A stretch of 64,000 nucleotides of DNA from Pectinophora gossypiella. Taxonomy: Eukaryota; Arthropoda; Insecta; Lepidoptera; Gelechiidae. Positions 43,301 through 51,400 of the stretch are shown one piece after another (positions within the stretch are counted from its first letter, which is position 1; every line of letters starts with the position of its first letter). The DNA lies in assembly GCF_024362695.1 (NCBI RefSeq), contig NC_065429.1, forward strand, positions 1,203,501 through 1,267,500, read 5' to 3'. The notes beneath the pieces were generated by a model. The model was not told the DNA's origin, ran no database searches, and saw nothing but the letters and a program-made list of their open reading frames with translations. The position numbers and the translations under genes were made by a program.

Positions 43301-44732
43301 ATTATAATGGAAGCTGGACTTGTATTTTTTTTCTTTTCTTCTTTTAGGGGTGGTTTAACACGCTATTGTTTACCCTACGATGCACCGTTTTCGACAAATT
43401 AACTAAACTTTAAATAATTTATAAACATGAAATGAATGTACATGCTATTTCCATCACAAAGCTTCTAAAAACAAACGTAAGAAAAACATTTCACCACGCT
43501 TAGTCACTAACGCGGTAGACAGGAAGCGAATTAACTCGCGCGAGGCCACACAGCCTAAACCTTAATAAAAAATAATCAATAAACCACATACCTATTGTGC
43601 TCAAGGTATACAACTCAAAACTTCAAGCTGGAATTTTGAGTTATGTGCAGATATATTGTTGTTAGACCTAGATAAAGGGCAAAGGGCAATGATCCTAGTG
43701 CATTTACCCCTAACAATACCTAGGAAGGGGCCTATATACTCCGAGCATATAGTACCACACAATAATAGCCTCAAAACACAAATTAAACTAGAAATGGCAA
43801 CAAAATTTTCCAGTCAAAACTAATAGAGAACATTCTAACGGGATTCTAATAAGAAAACAGATGCATATGATATAAAATTGCGTAGAACTGATACCGAATT
43901 TTACCTATTTCATTAACGAGAAGTGTCCTTGAAAATGTCCTTTTTTTTGCACTAAAACATTCAAAATGTCTGTTTTATAGCACTATTTACACTGTATAAT
44001 AACGGTAATTTAGGTTTAAGGTTATTTAAAGCTGTAATTAAAGCGATTTACAAAATTCCGGAGGTCCTAAAACCAGCCGCCATATTGGCAAGGCTTTCGA
44101 TTTGTTTTGACGGCGGTTTGACCTTTCGCATTTTTGCGTCCGTCTGTGGTTGCGCGACCAAATACAGATGGTTAGCAAACACAGCACGGCCGAATGGCCC
44201 AGACAGCTTTTTCGCGTGGTCGGCTTATACAATCCGCCGGGCTCGAGCAACCAATATCAAGTACCGAATTTTACGGAATTCCTGAACGAAAAGGAAAACA
44301 TTTTGTGGATAAATTCAAAAACGTTCTAGATATTTATAGGTTCTAATACGGATAATGTTCAAAAGATGCTACTTACCCGAAAATTATGATAAACAAAGAA
44401 TTTGACAGAAATTAGAACAAAGAAATCAAGTTATCACTTCCAATTAGCAAGTTACTGAACGAATCACCGGAAATGTCATGCTGTGCAATGATTGTTATCA
44501 AAAAAGCCAAATCAATCAATGCGATTTACCTGGGGATTGTTACACATTTAGTATGACTGTTTTGGCTAGAAATTGCCTTTTCTAGCTCCTCCAGGGCTCC
44601 GCTCTTCTTCAATTTCTTCACTAAACTTTTTACTGCTTTTTCCGACCATTTGTCTTCGGCCACTGAGGATCCCTCGGGACCCTTTTTCCACCCCAGCAGC
44701 CGCTTTACCACGGGAGGCGTTAGCGGAAACAT
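31201..44732 (-). CDS. Smox: Receptor-activated Smad, Smad2/3 (Smox) orthologue, complete, 11 coding exons
   Basis: A transcription factor that carries activin/TGF-beta signals to the nucleus after C-terminal phosphorylation by the Baboon-type receptor (family knowledge). Eleven exons sum to 1353 bp, or 450 residues plus a stop, and every phase joins. MH1 (about 1-130) starts MFPLTPPVVKRLLGWKKG and continues through GLPHVVYCRLWRWP and KKDEVCINPYHY. The linker has PPPYDYH and the WW-binding motif ETPPPGYMSEDG. MH2 runs from EPAFWCSISYYELNTRVGET to the end and appears almost identical to the Drosophila protein as I recall it. The C-terminus, SSMS, is the SSxS phosphorylation site. An upstream in-frame GTG is not the start, because ATG at 44730-44732 matches the family's N-terminus. 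The MH1 DNA-contact hairpin is unusual (see findings). Confidence 0.96.
31770..31975 (+). mobile_element. SINE-B 3' part
   Basis: From ggctgaccacctgattgtcc to caacccacacgatagaaga. Confidence 0.75.
32534..32698 (+). mobile_element. Smox: SINE-A, internally deleted, abutting Smox exon 10
   Basis: The head cagcctcgatggtctagtgg and tail gggctgtttatg are joined by a shortened middle. The tail ends 4-5 bp from the Smox exon 10 donor on the opposite strand. Confidence 0.8.
32703..32847 (-). CDS. Smox: Smox exon 10 (MH2)
   Basis: Encodes CNLKIFNNQEFAALLSQSVS, then QGFEAVFQLTRMCTIRMSFV and KGWGAEYR. The donor reads CAG|gtatatacataaacagcc: intron bases from about +6 belong to the 3' tail of an antisense SINE. 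Confidence 0.97.
32966..33094. mobile_element. MITE-F, short copy
   Basis: acagggcgttagtgtcatcg to acggtgtcactaacac, Smox intron 9. Confidence 0.7.
33101..33245. mobile_element. MITE-G copy
   Basis: tacagtcatgagcaatatcc to attaatgctcgtgaccgta, Smox intron 9. Confidence 0.75.
33445..33552 (-). CDS. Smox: Smox exon 9 (MH2)
   Basis: Encodes EVFAECLSDSSIFVQSPNCN and QRYGWHPATVCKIPPG, conserved MH2. Donor gtgatc. Confidence 0.97.
33703..34410 (+). repeat. 205-bp direct repeats flanking a 290-bp middle
   Basis: gcaatagtcctacacgaacc to tccataggcccgagatatg (33716-33890) recurs at 34217-34400. Probably two 3' ends of a retroelement. Confidence 0.65.
34592..34689 (-). CDS. Smox: Smox exon 8 (MH2)
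   Basis: Encodes FCLGLLSNVNRNEVVEQTRR and HIGKGVRLYYIGG, highly conserved MH2 core. The acceptor is tcctcag and the donor gtgagt. Confidence 0.97.
34732..35332. mobile_element. MITE-G split by a retrotransposon fragment
   Basis: The left part stops at gagacttacggttt (34812); the right part resumes at aatttgtcaaaaaagttaat (35273). Confidence 0.65.
35020..35240 (-). pseudogene. Second retrotransposon C-terminal fragment, copy with inverted end
   Basis: tttaagagccacgctcttgt to ttccttctatgatgtttt, then a 27-bp inverse (aaaacatcatagaagga). Confidence 0.6.
35565..35745 (+). pseudogene. RTE-type fragment
   Basis: attggagatgtccttagaaa to gcttaccccggtgggaaata; same family as 5979. Confidence 0.7.
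35893..36109 (+). mobile_element. MITE-D, long palindrome
   Basis: The left arm (ataacgggttcttaccgcgt, ctcccgatatttcgacactg) is the inverse of the right arm. Full foldback copy in Smox intron 7. Confidence 0.8.
36164..36350 (-). CDS. Smox: Smox exon 7 (start of MH2)
   Basis: Encodes LTRLSPSPGGLVSEAAPVLY, then HEPAFWCSISYYELNTRVGE and the segment up to TDPSNSER. Start of MH2. A MITE terminus lies 26 bp upstream of its acceptor. Confidence 0.96.
36377..36633. mobile_element. 257-bp MITE with ATAA target duplication, near Smox exon 7
   Basis: cgtcccttagcttacaacac plus cgct is inverted at the right end. ATAA flanks it (36373-36376, 36634-36637). It lies 26 bp upstream of the exon 7 acceptor on the minus strand. 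Confidence 0.85.
37498..37740. mobile_element. SINE body, two arms in inverted arrangement
   Basis: ttcgaattcatgtttgggtc to gtatgtgacctgtattgggc, then the same end in reverse (gcccaatacaggttaggtca). Related to 24221-24440. Confidence 0.55.
37792..37871 (-). CDS. Smox: Smox exon 6 (PY motif)
   Basis: Encodes SSSTVETPPPGYMSEDGDPM and DHNDNM. PPGY is the conserved Nedd4/Smurf-binding PY motif of Smad2/3 linkers, and TPPP includes a candidate proline-directed phosphosite. Confidence 0.94.
38005..38327. repeat. Minisatellite gtcacatacgatttgtgatg
   Basis: About seven imperfect units of 40-50 bp in Smox intron 5, ending about 10 bp from the exon 5 donor. Confidence 0.85.
38338..38451 (-). CDS. Smox: Smox exon 5 (linker)
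   Basis: Encodes VMQSSVVGVGVVGVAPHSAM and then YLEATLAQHVPTNTTVHV. This linker segment is not conserved. It is supported by its splice sites (ccag acceptor, gtacgt donor), its open frame and exact phase with exons 4 and 6. The donor borders a minisatellite. Confidence 0.8.
38830..39008. mobile_element. SINE-A fragments in inverted arrangement
   Basis: A reverse-oriented piece (caggcctcccttcaatcaac, to about 38945) is followed by a forward 3' piece (ggcctgtgcccagcagtggg to ggttatgt-like tail). Could fold back. Confidence 0.65.
39602..39745. mobile_element. MITE-F, partial
   Basis: ttggttagtgacatcgtaac to agctcagaatcatggtctg, 33 bp from the Smox exon 4 donor. Confidence 0.65.
39779..39872 (-). 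CDS. Smox: Smox exon 4 (linker, PPPY)
   Basis: Encodes ALPPILVPRCGEGEVRAPPP and YDYHQPHHEVD. LPPILVPR aligns with the conserved start of the Smad2/3 linker, and PPPY is a second possible WW-domain ligand. Phases fit on both sides. Confidence 0.88.
40028..40355 (+). mobile_element. SINE-B, full length
   Basis: Head ctccgtggtccagtggtttg, B-box gggttcaaatccc, body, and tail ggtaatccacctcacaaccc plus acacgatagaagaaga. This is the reference form for the minisatellite at 53465. Confidence 0.85.
40560..40798 (+). mobile_element. (TATG)-tailed repeat next to the Smox exon 3 donor
   Basis: Full copy; tail tttatgtatgtatgta ends 16 bp from the exon 3 donor (antisense to Smox). Confidence 0.75.
40815..40920 (-). 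CDS. Smox: Smox exon 3 (end of MH1)
   Basis: Encodes SQHELKPVDHCEYAYQLKKD, then EVCINPYHYNKIDSP, carrying the Cys and His that help bind the MH1 zinc. The donor CCTG|gtgagt lies about 16 bp from the tatgtatgtat tail of a transposon. Confidence 0.95.
41145..41390. mobile_element. Repeat with cctgtatagccggggaaaag motif
   Basis: ttcaaattcaaaaatatttt to cctcggcacagggccctaga. Copies: 680-790, 51335-51500, 51662-51815, 63237-63303. Confidence 0.65.
41868..42050. mobile_element. Harbinger-like MITE with TAA duplication
   Basis: ggctgcgtctccattgacgc and its near inverse gcgtcaatggaaacgcagcc, flanked by TAA on both sides. In Smox intron 2. Confidence 0.75.
42145..42238 (-). CDS. Smox: Smox exon 2 (MH1 hairpin)
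   Basis: Encodes VKPNDNGINGQYRKGLPHVV and YCRLWRWPQLQ. From RKGLPHVV onward it is a standard Smad. The residues before RKG differ from the near-universal SLDGRLQVSH. The acceptor is tttgcag and the phases fit exons 1 and 3. Confidence 0.92.
42265..42560 (+). pseudogene. Related retrotransposon C-terminal fragment
   Basis: EERLQDLDAKRQIRKTRPKP and LYCVPCDRTFKSKFGFASHI with an (ATG)n tail. It starts about 25 bp from the Smox exon 2 acceptor, in antisense. Confidence 0.75.
42561..44529 (-). other. Smox: Smox intron 1, distal part
   Basis: AT-rich intron. A small repeat end with (ATG)n lies at 42750-42835; otherwise I see no exon, in particular none encoding a canonical SLDGRLQV hairpin. Confidence 0.6.
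44530..44732 (-). CDS. Smox: Smox exon 1 (start of MH1)
   Basis: Encodes MFPLTPPVVKRLLGWKKG, an acidic/serine insert, KWSEKAVKSLVKKLKKSGAL and TKCVTIP, ending AG|gtaaat in phase 2. The start ATG was chosen by homology with MLPFTPPVVKRLL of the fly protein. Confidence 0.95.
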
Positions 44733-46290
44733 TCCGCAGCACTTCACTCTTTAAGTCATCAATACAAATTCACTATTGTTTTAATTAACAATCAAACTCG
44801 CACAGAAATAACACTTTAGTTCCGTATTTAGGTAAACTATCGGCCATATTTTGGGAATGAATGAACCCAATGACAGCTGTTGTCAATCACGTAGTAGTGT
44901 CTTTTTCTTACACGCGGGAAGTTTAAAAGTTTTGATTTATTAATAATTTTTATATTCCTTGAAGCTTTATTTCAGATATTAATATAAAATAATTTAGCAA
45001 TCTTTTGCCTAATTTATTAATATTCTGTTTTCAAATAATATGTAAATGGTTATATTCACACTTTATATAAACTAAACTATATCTCGTCTCTTTCTTGCTT
45101 GAATATTTTTTTTTAGTCATAGACAAAATTTCAGCCAGCAGCAGGATGTAATGTAAGGAATAAGGATTGTACGCGAGTTATCGATGCGCTAAATCGATAA
45201 TAATAAATTAAATATCAGTTCTGTAATCGATTCAGGTACGAATGAATTTAAAATTGGTTGAAATAAAAATATGTAAGTAAATATAGATACAATGATAGCT
45301 GCTAATAATACAAATCGAAAATTTTCTTGGTCAAAATCTCTTAAACTGACACATTTTTTTTTAAATATACGCTTACATCGTAGGTAATATTGATAGTGCC
45401 ACAAGTAAGTGTTTTTTCATTTAAACTGGATCAACAAAACAAAAATATATGTAAATTTAAAGTTACTCATTAAACAGTACTAAGTAAAAGTACCCGTAAC
45501 ATGTGACCTGCTCAAACTGGATAGTAAAATATGTAAAAAAATAAAAATATATACCTAAACAAGTATGTATAACGTCTTCGAAAGTAAGACAATATTTAAG
45601 TGATTTATTAAATTATTATGTGTGATGATGATGATGTAATAAATTCCAATCCCAGCAGTGGGATCAAGTAAGCTACGTAAGGCAAAGAGAAATGCCAACT
45701 CTATGTTACTCCACAGTCATGCGCAAGCTTCGTTCTCTTTTTGATAACAGTCAAGATCATTCTATTAGGGTGAACAGTGATACCAATTTTGCCCTTAGAC
45801 TTATATGACAAATGACAAATTTAATAACAACAAAATTTTATAAAATATTATAACCATTTCAAAATAATATTATATTCGCAAATAAATGTAATAATATATT
45901 CTCGAGTCGATTAAAGATAATCAATTGAAAACTACAACACTTACAGCACTATTGATTGATTTGTAAGCAACTTCCGGTTATGGCTATACTTTTGTATACA
46001 TTGCTTGTTTTGGCGATTCAAATTCATAAAAGTTCAAAGAAAATTAGCAATGTAACAAATACTATATACGTCCATTTAGGATTTGACGTCCAAAATTTTA
46101 GATTGTCTATGCTGACAAAATGATAATTGGACGAAGACAAATAATTAAACAAAAGAAATGGCTCCGGCCTTCGAAAACAATTTATTGAAGACAAAGAAAA
46201 CAAATTCAAGAAATAATACACGAAGAAAAACTTCATCCGACCAGGCTGTATGGCTATGTCCCTTTGCCTGCTCCTTCTCGGGGCAAATTT

Positions 46291-46293
46291 AAC

Positions 46294-46321
<28 letters not shown>
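46291..46321. repeat. Poly(A) tract of about 29-31
   Basis: Long A run between Smox and the zinc-finger gene, probably a retroelement tail. Confidence 0.7.
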
Positions 46322-46324
<3 letters not shown>

Positions 46325-47149
46325 TCTATGCTGAAATAGAATGTTTTTATTTTGAATTGACAAATGGCTATGAAATTGAAAGTTCAATTGTTTTTTGCAA
46401 AAGAAGTGCCAGTTGTTCAACGAATTGGCGAATTTTCTTGCTGAAAATCTATATTTGGTAAGTTTTTCCTGTTTTATTGTGGAAATTGTTATTGTGTCGA
46501 TATTCTCGTGAACAACATTTTGTGAAATTATTTTCCGATTAGAATTTTGTCACTGGCCGCTTCGTATACCAGCCAGTGTCGCCTGACAAAGTTAGCATTG
46601 AATTTTTTCCGGCTTTGTTTTTTACTTTTTGATGTTGTTTGGCTGGAAAATATTGCGAAAAAATAAAATAATAACAGCCAATTTCTACTTTGCGAAAACT
46701 TTTCTTTGCGTGCTAAACTTTTATCGCGATGCTTTACGTATTTTTAAATCTTTTCGGGAATTCGAGTTTGATAATTTGCTTTCATTATACAAATATTTAT
46801 CTGAAGCATTTTACTATTTGTTTTCATTCTTCTAAACTTTACATTGGCACTTTCAATGTTTTAAAAAAATCTTCCTATTTTCAGTACCTTCAAACCCTAA
46901 CTTAGAATTTTGTATGCCTCACTCATTAGTATAATAGGTACTTAGATTCAAAACCAACTCTTATTATATTATAATTTCTTAAATGACAACTTTAAACAGT
47001 CTTCTCTATTGTGCCTTGACTTATTACACGCATAATGGGCTATCTGTGTGTCTGAATGCGGAAAGCACTACCATACCATACCATGTACCTTGCCTTTAGG
47101 TACCTACATGTTAGCAATCAAAGTAAACGAGGGACCTTCCAGGCTCATC

Positions 47150-47400
47150 ATCATCATCATCATCATCAATTTAAGAGCCACGCTCTTGTCGGTGTAGCAT
47201 TTTCCATTCCAGTCTATCAATGGCCAATTCCTTGACTTCCCTATAAGACACGACGTTAACCTTTTCTTTAATCTGTTCCATGTAAGCTCTTCTTGGTCTT
47301 CCCCTTCCTCTCTTTCCTTCTAGCTTTCCTTCTATGATGTTTTTAATAAATTTGTCGTGTCTTATTAGGTGTCCAATCATCTTGCCTCTTCTTTCCTCAA
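47150..47400 (-). pseudogene. Second retrotransposon C-terminal fragment
   Basis: GRPRRAYMEQIKEKVNVVSY and ELAIDRLEWKMLHRQERG, followed by a (GAT)n tail read as catcatcatcat. Copies also at 25368-25600 and 35020-35205. Confidence 0.7.
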
Positions 47401-48309
47401 AAATTCTCAGTATTTATCTCTTTCCTTCCAGGCTACAGTCCCCAAAAACAATATAGTTAGGGCGGTACAGATTTAACGTGTTAATTACCGATGTCCTCAT
47501 TAAATAATTATTCAAAAATCTAATGGCAGAGACATCACACCATCACTCTTTTAAGAGTCACGCTCTTGACGGTGTAGCATGATTGCTACTTTTTAGGGAA
47601 AAAATAGGGCAGTGGTTTCCCTCTTGCCTTCCGCCACGCAGTACTCTGTCTGACGTAAGACAGAGACATGGCAGAGACATGTATAAAAAAATTATTGCTT
47701 GATATTTGGATCAGATTATGTACAGAATTATGTTGCTACCGTGTTGCTTCTTTTTATTTTGATCAGAATAATATTTTTCTGCTGGTATTCCACCTCACAA
47801 CCCACACGATAAGACGAAGATCAGAATAATAATGGTTGGAAGAAGTATTGTGCCAGGGTGTAATAAGAAGTGGCTGTTGCAGTTTCTTGTCCTTTCTTCT
47901 CCTCAGCCATAACACCTTGTGAAATGACGTAAATTCAAAAATGTTACATTGACCTTCAACAAGTTTATCCATGATAATTACGTTGAATAAATGATTCTGA
48001 TTTCTGATTTCTGATTTCAAGGGTCATCATTATTACCCTTTATACCCAAAACAACGATAAATATGCATAATGTCTGTTATCCATGAACTTAGGAGGTAAG
48101 GTAAGGAAAAGCAGGATAATGCTAGGGAGATGAAGACCCAGAGGGGGTGAGGTTGGCGGGGTTGGCGGAATTGGTGCTGGGCGTGGAGTTACCATTGTAA
48201 CATAGTATTCTATTCTTTCTTCCGTAACTGTGAAAAAACCATTGTCTGTCACACAATTTATCAGCTGGTGATGAAAAAAAAATTGTAGTAACTGTTTCTT
48301 CTATAGGTA

Positions 48310-48419
48310 ATGATGACGGAACCGCCGCTAGTTCTTTGCATGGAGAATGTGAATGGTGAAGAGGTGTCCCTGCAGATAGAGCCAGGAGACGACTTCCACA
48401 CCTTCCTGCTCAAAGCCAA
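48310..48419 (+). CDS. Zinc-finger gene exon 1 (coding start)
   Basis: Encodes MMTEPPLVLCMENVNGEEVS, then LQIEPGDDFHTFLLKA. The acceptor ctatag ends at 48306, so a non-coding 5' exon lies upstream. Two adjacent ATGs follow it; the first is chosen. Ends AA|gtgagt. Confidence 0.85.
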
Positions 48420-51400
48420 GTGAGTTCATAAATTAAGAGGTCTTCTATCAACCCTGGTGTCAAGGTTATTATTGAGCCGCCAAAGGCCCCTGACATGGCT
48501 CATGTAACGGCTACTTACTTACATCAGTAAGTAGTATTGGGACCAACGTCTTAACGTGCGTTCCAAAGCACGGAGGCCTTTGGCGGCTCAATAGTAACGC
48601 TGACACCAGCGTCGATCAGGTTGGTACTCCATCACAACCCACACGATAGAAGAAGAAGAAGACTAGTAAATACAAATACACAATAGTTTCACATCCTTAC
48701 CTTACAGATCTCTGCTAGGCTACGATGTGGACATCAACTCCATAACTCGCAACCACCCTGTAACTCTAAGTGACAATGTTTACAAATTCCTTCTCAACAC
48801 TGAACAAAGTCTCACTAACGACCTGAACGAGCCCATACTTCCAACAGTCAACGCTGAGGACTTGTATATCCTCGATGACGGCACCCAAATACGCGCATCG
48901 CAGATACATTTTGACAATGAAGATCCCCCAGTAGACCTGACGGCAGAAAGGATACCTTTCATCAAATACAATGATGTTATCGACGATTCTGAACGCATCG
49001 AAGACTGCATTGAAGTTGAGAATAAGATCTACAACATTGTTGAAAGTCCTGTGAGGTTTAACAAAGACAATGGAAGCAGCTTCGTGATACCTTTCAAACT
49101 TGTCAGCAATAACACTTCTGGGTTCGAAGCACAGTTCACTAAGTTCCTGGAGACTAACACGAAGACTTACGCGACGCTGAACCCTGTCGTTAACCGTAAC
49201 AAGTCTCCTAGAAGCTTAATCCGTGACAACTATAAAAATTACGATGACAACTTCCAAAGTCACAGAAGGAATGACGAATTCACTCATTACACTCGCGAAG
49301 AAATCCTTAACATGTTCAAAGATTCTCCTGTCGCTTCGTTGCCGTACGATAACCAGGGTTTTACGGAGAAACGGAGACATGTGCGGAAATCCGATCCTTC
49401 GAGACTCGTCCACAAGAACTGGACGAAACCAATATCCTATGTCGATGTTGACGGGGTTTTAATAGCTGAATCCGAGAGCCAGAACTGTTTTATATGCGAT
49501 AAATACGTTGATAATAACTTGGATAAACTTTACCTCTTTGACAACGAAGACCAGAGACTTCACAGATCGTCTCCCCAGAAGAAACTGTCGACGCAGTTGA
49601 AAATAATCTGTGAACAATGTTTGGAAGAAAATTTCAAGCCGTGTCGAATGAAAAGCCCAAATCAGTCTCTGAACCCTGACGAATACCTGGTCATAAAGAA
49701 CAACCAGCAATACATATTCCAGAAAATAAACTCGCTAAACTTCAACGTTTATAAGAAATTCTCGAACAACAAAATGGAGTCGAGTTTCTACAAGAAGGAC
49801 GAGAAATCGGAGTTTGTGAAGGTAGAGATTGGGTCTGATGGTGAAATAGTCGCGCAGCCGTTGCAAAAGGATGATGGTGAAGTGATCGTCGTGAAAGATG
49901 AAAGGAAGGATAGTTCCAGCGATGTGGAGATTATAGAGAATGGTCCCGAGATCGATGATAACATATTGGACAATTTGGAGGAGGCTGATGATGATGTTAA
50001 GGAGTTCCTTGGCAAATACCAATGCGACAGTGATGAGTTAAAAGAGTTGAAATGCAGGTAAATATTGCATAATAATAATTATCACTTTGTAAGACTGTTC
50101 TTTGTTTGGTAAGGACTTTTCAGGCTTGAATCACCTGATTGTTCAAAAAAGTAAGATGATTCCGTGCTTCGGAGGTCACGTTAAGCCGTTGGTCCCGGCT
50201 ATTAGCCGTAAAAACACCTCCACCGATCCGCATTGGAGCAGCGTGGTGGAGTATGCTCCATACCCCCTCCGGTTGATTGAGTGGACGCCTGTGTCCAGCA
50301 GTGGGACATATATAGGCTGTTTATGTTATGTTATGTTTTTTATGTCCATCAAGGGTAGATTGTTTATTGTAAGAAACAAAAATTTTCAGATTTTGCGAGA
50401 AGGTATTCTCCGAAGTATCAGAGGTGATGGATCACGGAGAAACTCATAAGCACGTGTTGGACGATGGCGAGGTGTTTCCGTGTCCTCTGTGTGATTATGG
50501 TGAGTGTTCTCGGGTCTTGTGAGATCAGCGACCGACCTCACCAACCCTGGTGTCAGGGTTAGGAGCCGCCAAAGCCCCTGACATGGCTCGTGTAACGACT
50601 AAGTACTTACAGTAAGTAGTAGCCGGGACTAATGGCTTCACGTGCCATTCGAAGCTCGTATATATTACTTTCGCACAAGCCTGTAATGTCTTAACCAAAT
50701 TAGACTGAGACCTGCCGCACCGAGATTCGAACCCAGGACCTCTAGGTCGAAAGCCGAACGCTCAACCACTGAACCACATAAACAGCCAACATACGTCTCA
50801 CTGCTGGGTACAGGCGTCCCCTCAATCAACCGGACGGGTGTGGACCACGCTGCTCCACTGCGGGTTGTTGAGTGTTACATAACATAAATTAACAGCCTAT
50901 ACCACGCACTGCTAGACATAGGCATATAACCATATAGGTTTTATTACACAGATATGCAGCGGGAACATTGATGATATGCACAAAACGAGCATAATAATTT
51001 ATTATATTAGGCAATGATTATTATATTCCATGAAAATGACACAAGGCATGTTAAGCCGTTGGTCCCGGTTACTACTTACTGATGTAATTACATAGTCGTT
51101 ACATGAGTCGTGTCAGTGGCCTTTGGCGGCTCAATAGTAACCCTGACACCAGGGTTGATGAGGTTGGTACTCCACCTCACAACCCACACAGAAGACGAAG
51201 ATTATATTCCATAGCGAGTGTCTCACGGGTAAATAACGCCGTGGAGTGACATTGCTCCACTGCAATTTGGTGGAGAAAACACACACTTGATGGATCCCTT
51301 CATGAAAATGAACATAATATGCATTTATTCAAATTGAATAATATCTTTATTCAGTAGGTAGCATAGTTACGCTTTGAATCGTCATTGTTTACATAACGAA

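Larger units (their letters stand above)
44733..48309. other. Shared 5' region of Smox and the zinc-finger gene
   Basis: Divergent genes 3.6 kb apart. It should hold both promoters and the zinc-finger gene's non-coding first exon, none of which I can place. Smox 5' UTR probably extends to about 44850, near an ATGGC-type word (reverse strand). Repeats at 46291, 47150, 47545 and 47865; the rest is AT-rich without visible features. Confidence 0.5.

Noticed and set aside
44733..44747. Smox start five codons upstream (KCCG before MFPLTPP)
   Set aside because: The upstream codon is GTG; the ATG at 44730-44732 matches the family's N-terminus.
46264..46461. 65-residue frame after a poly(A) tract
   Set aside because: Poly-lysine start from the A run; AT-rich, no domain.
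48780..50022. Antisense and shifted frames across zinc-finger exon 2
   Set aside because: Shadows of the 1350-bp coding exon.
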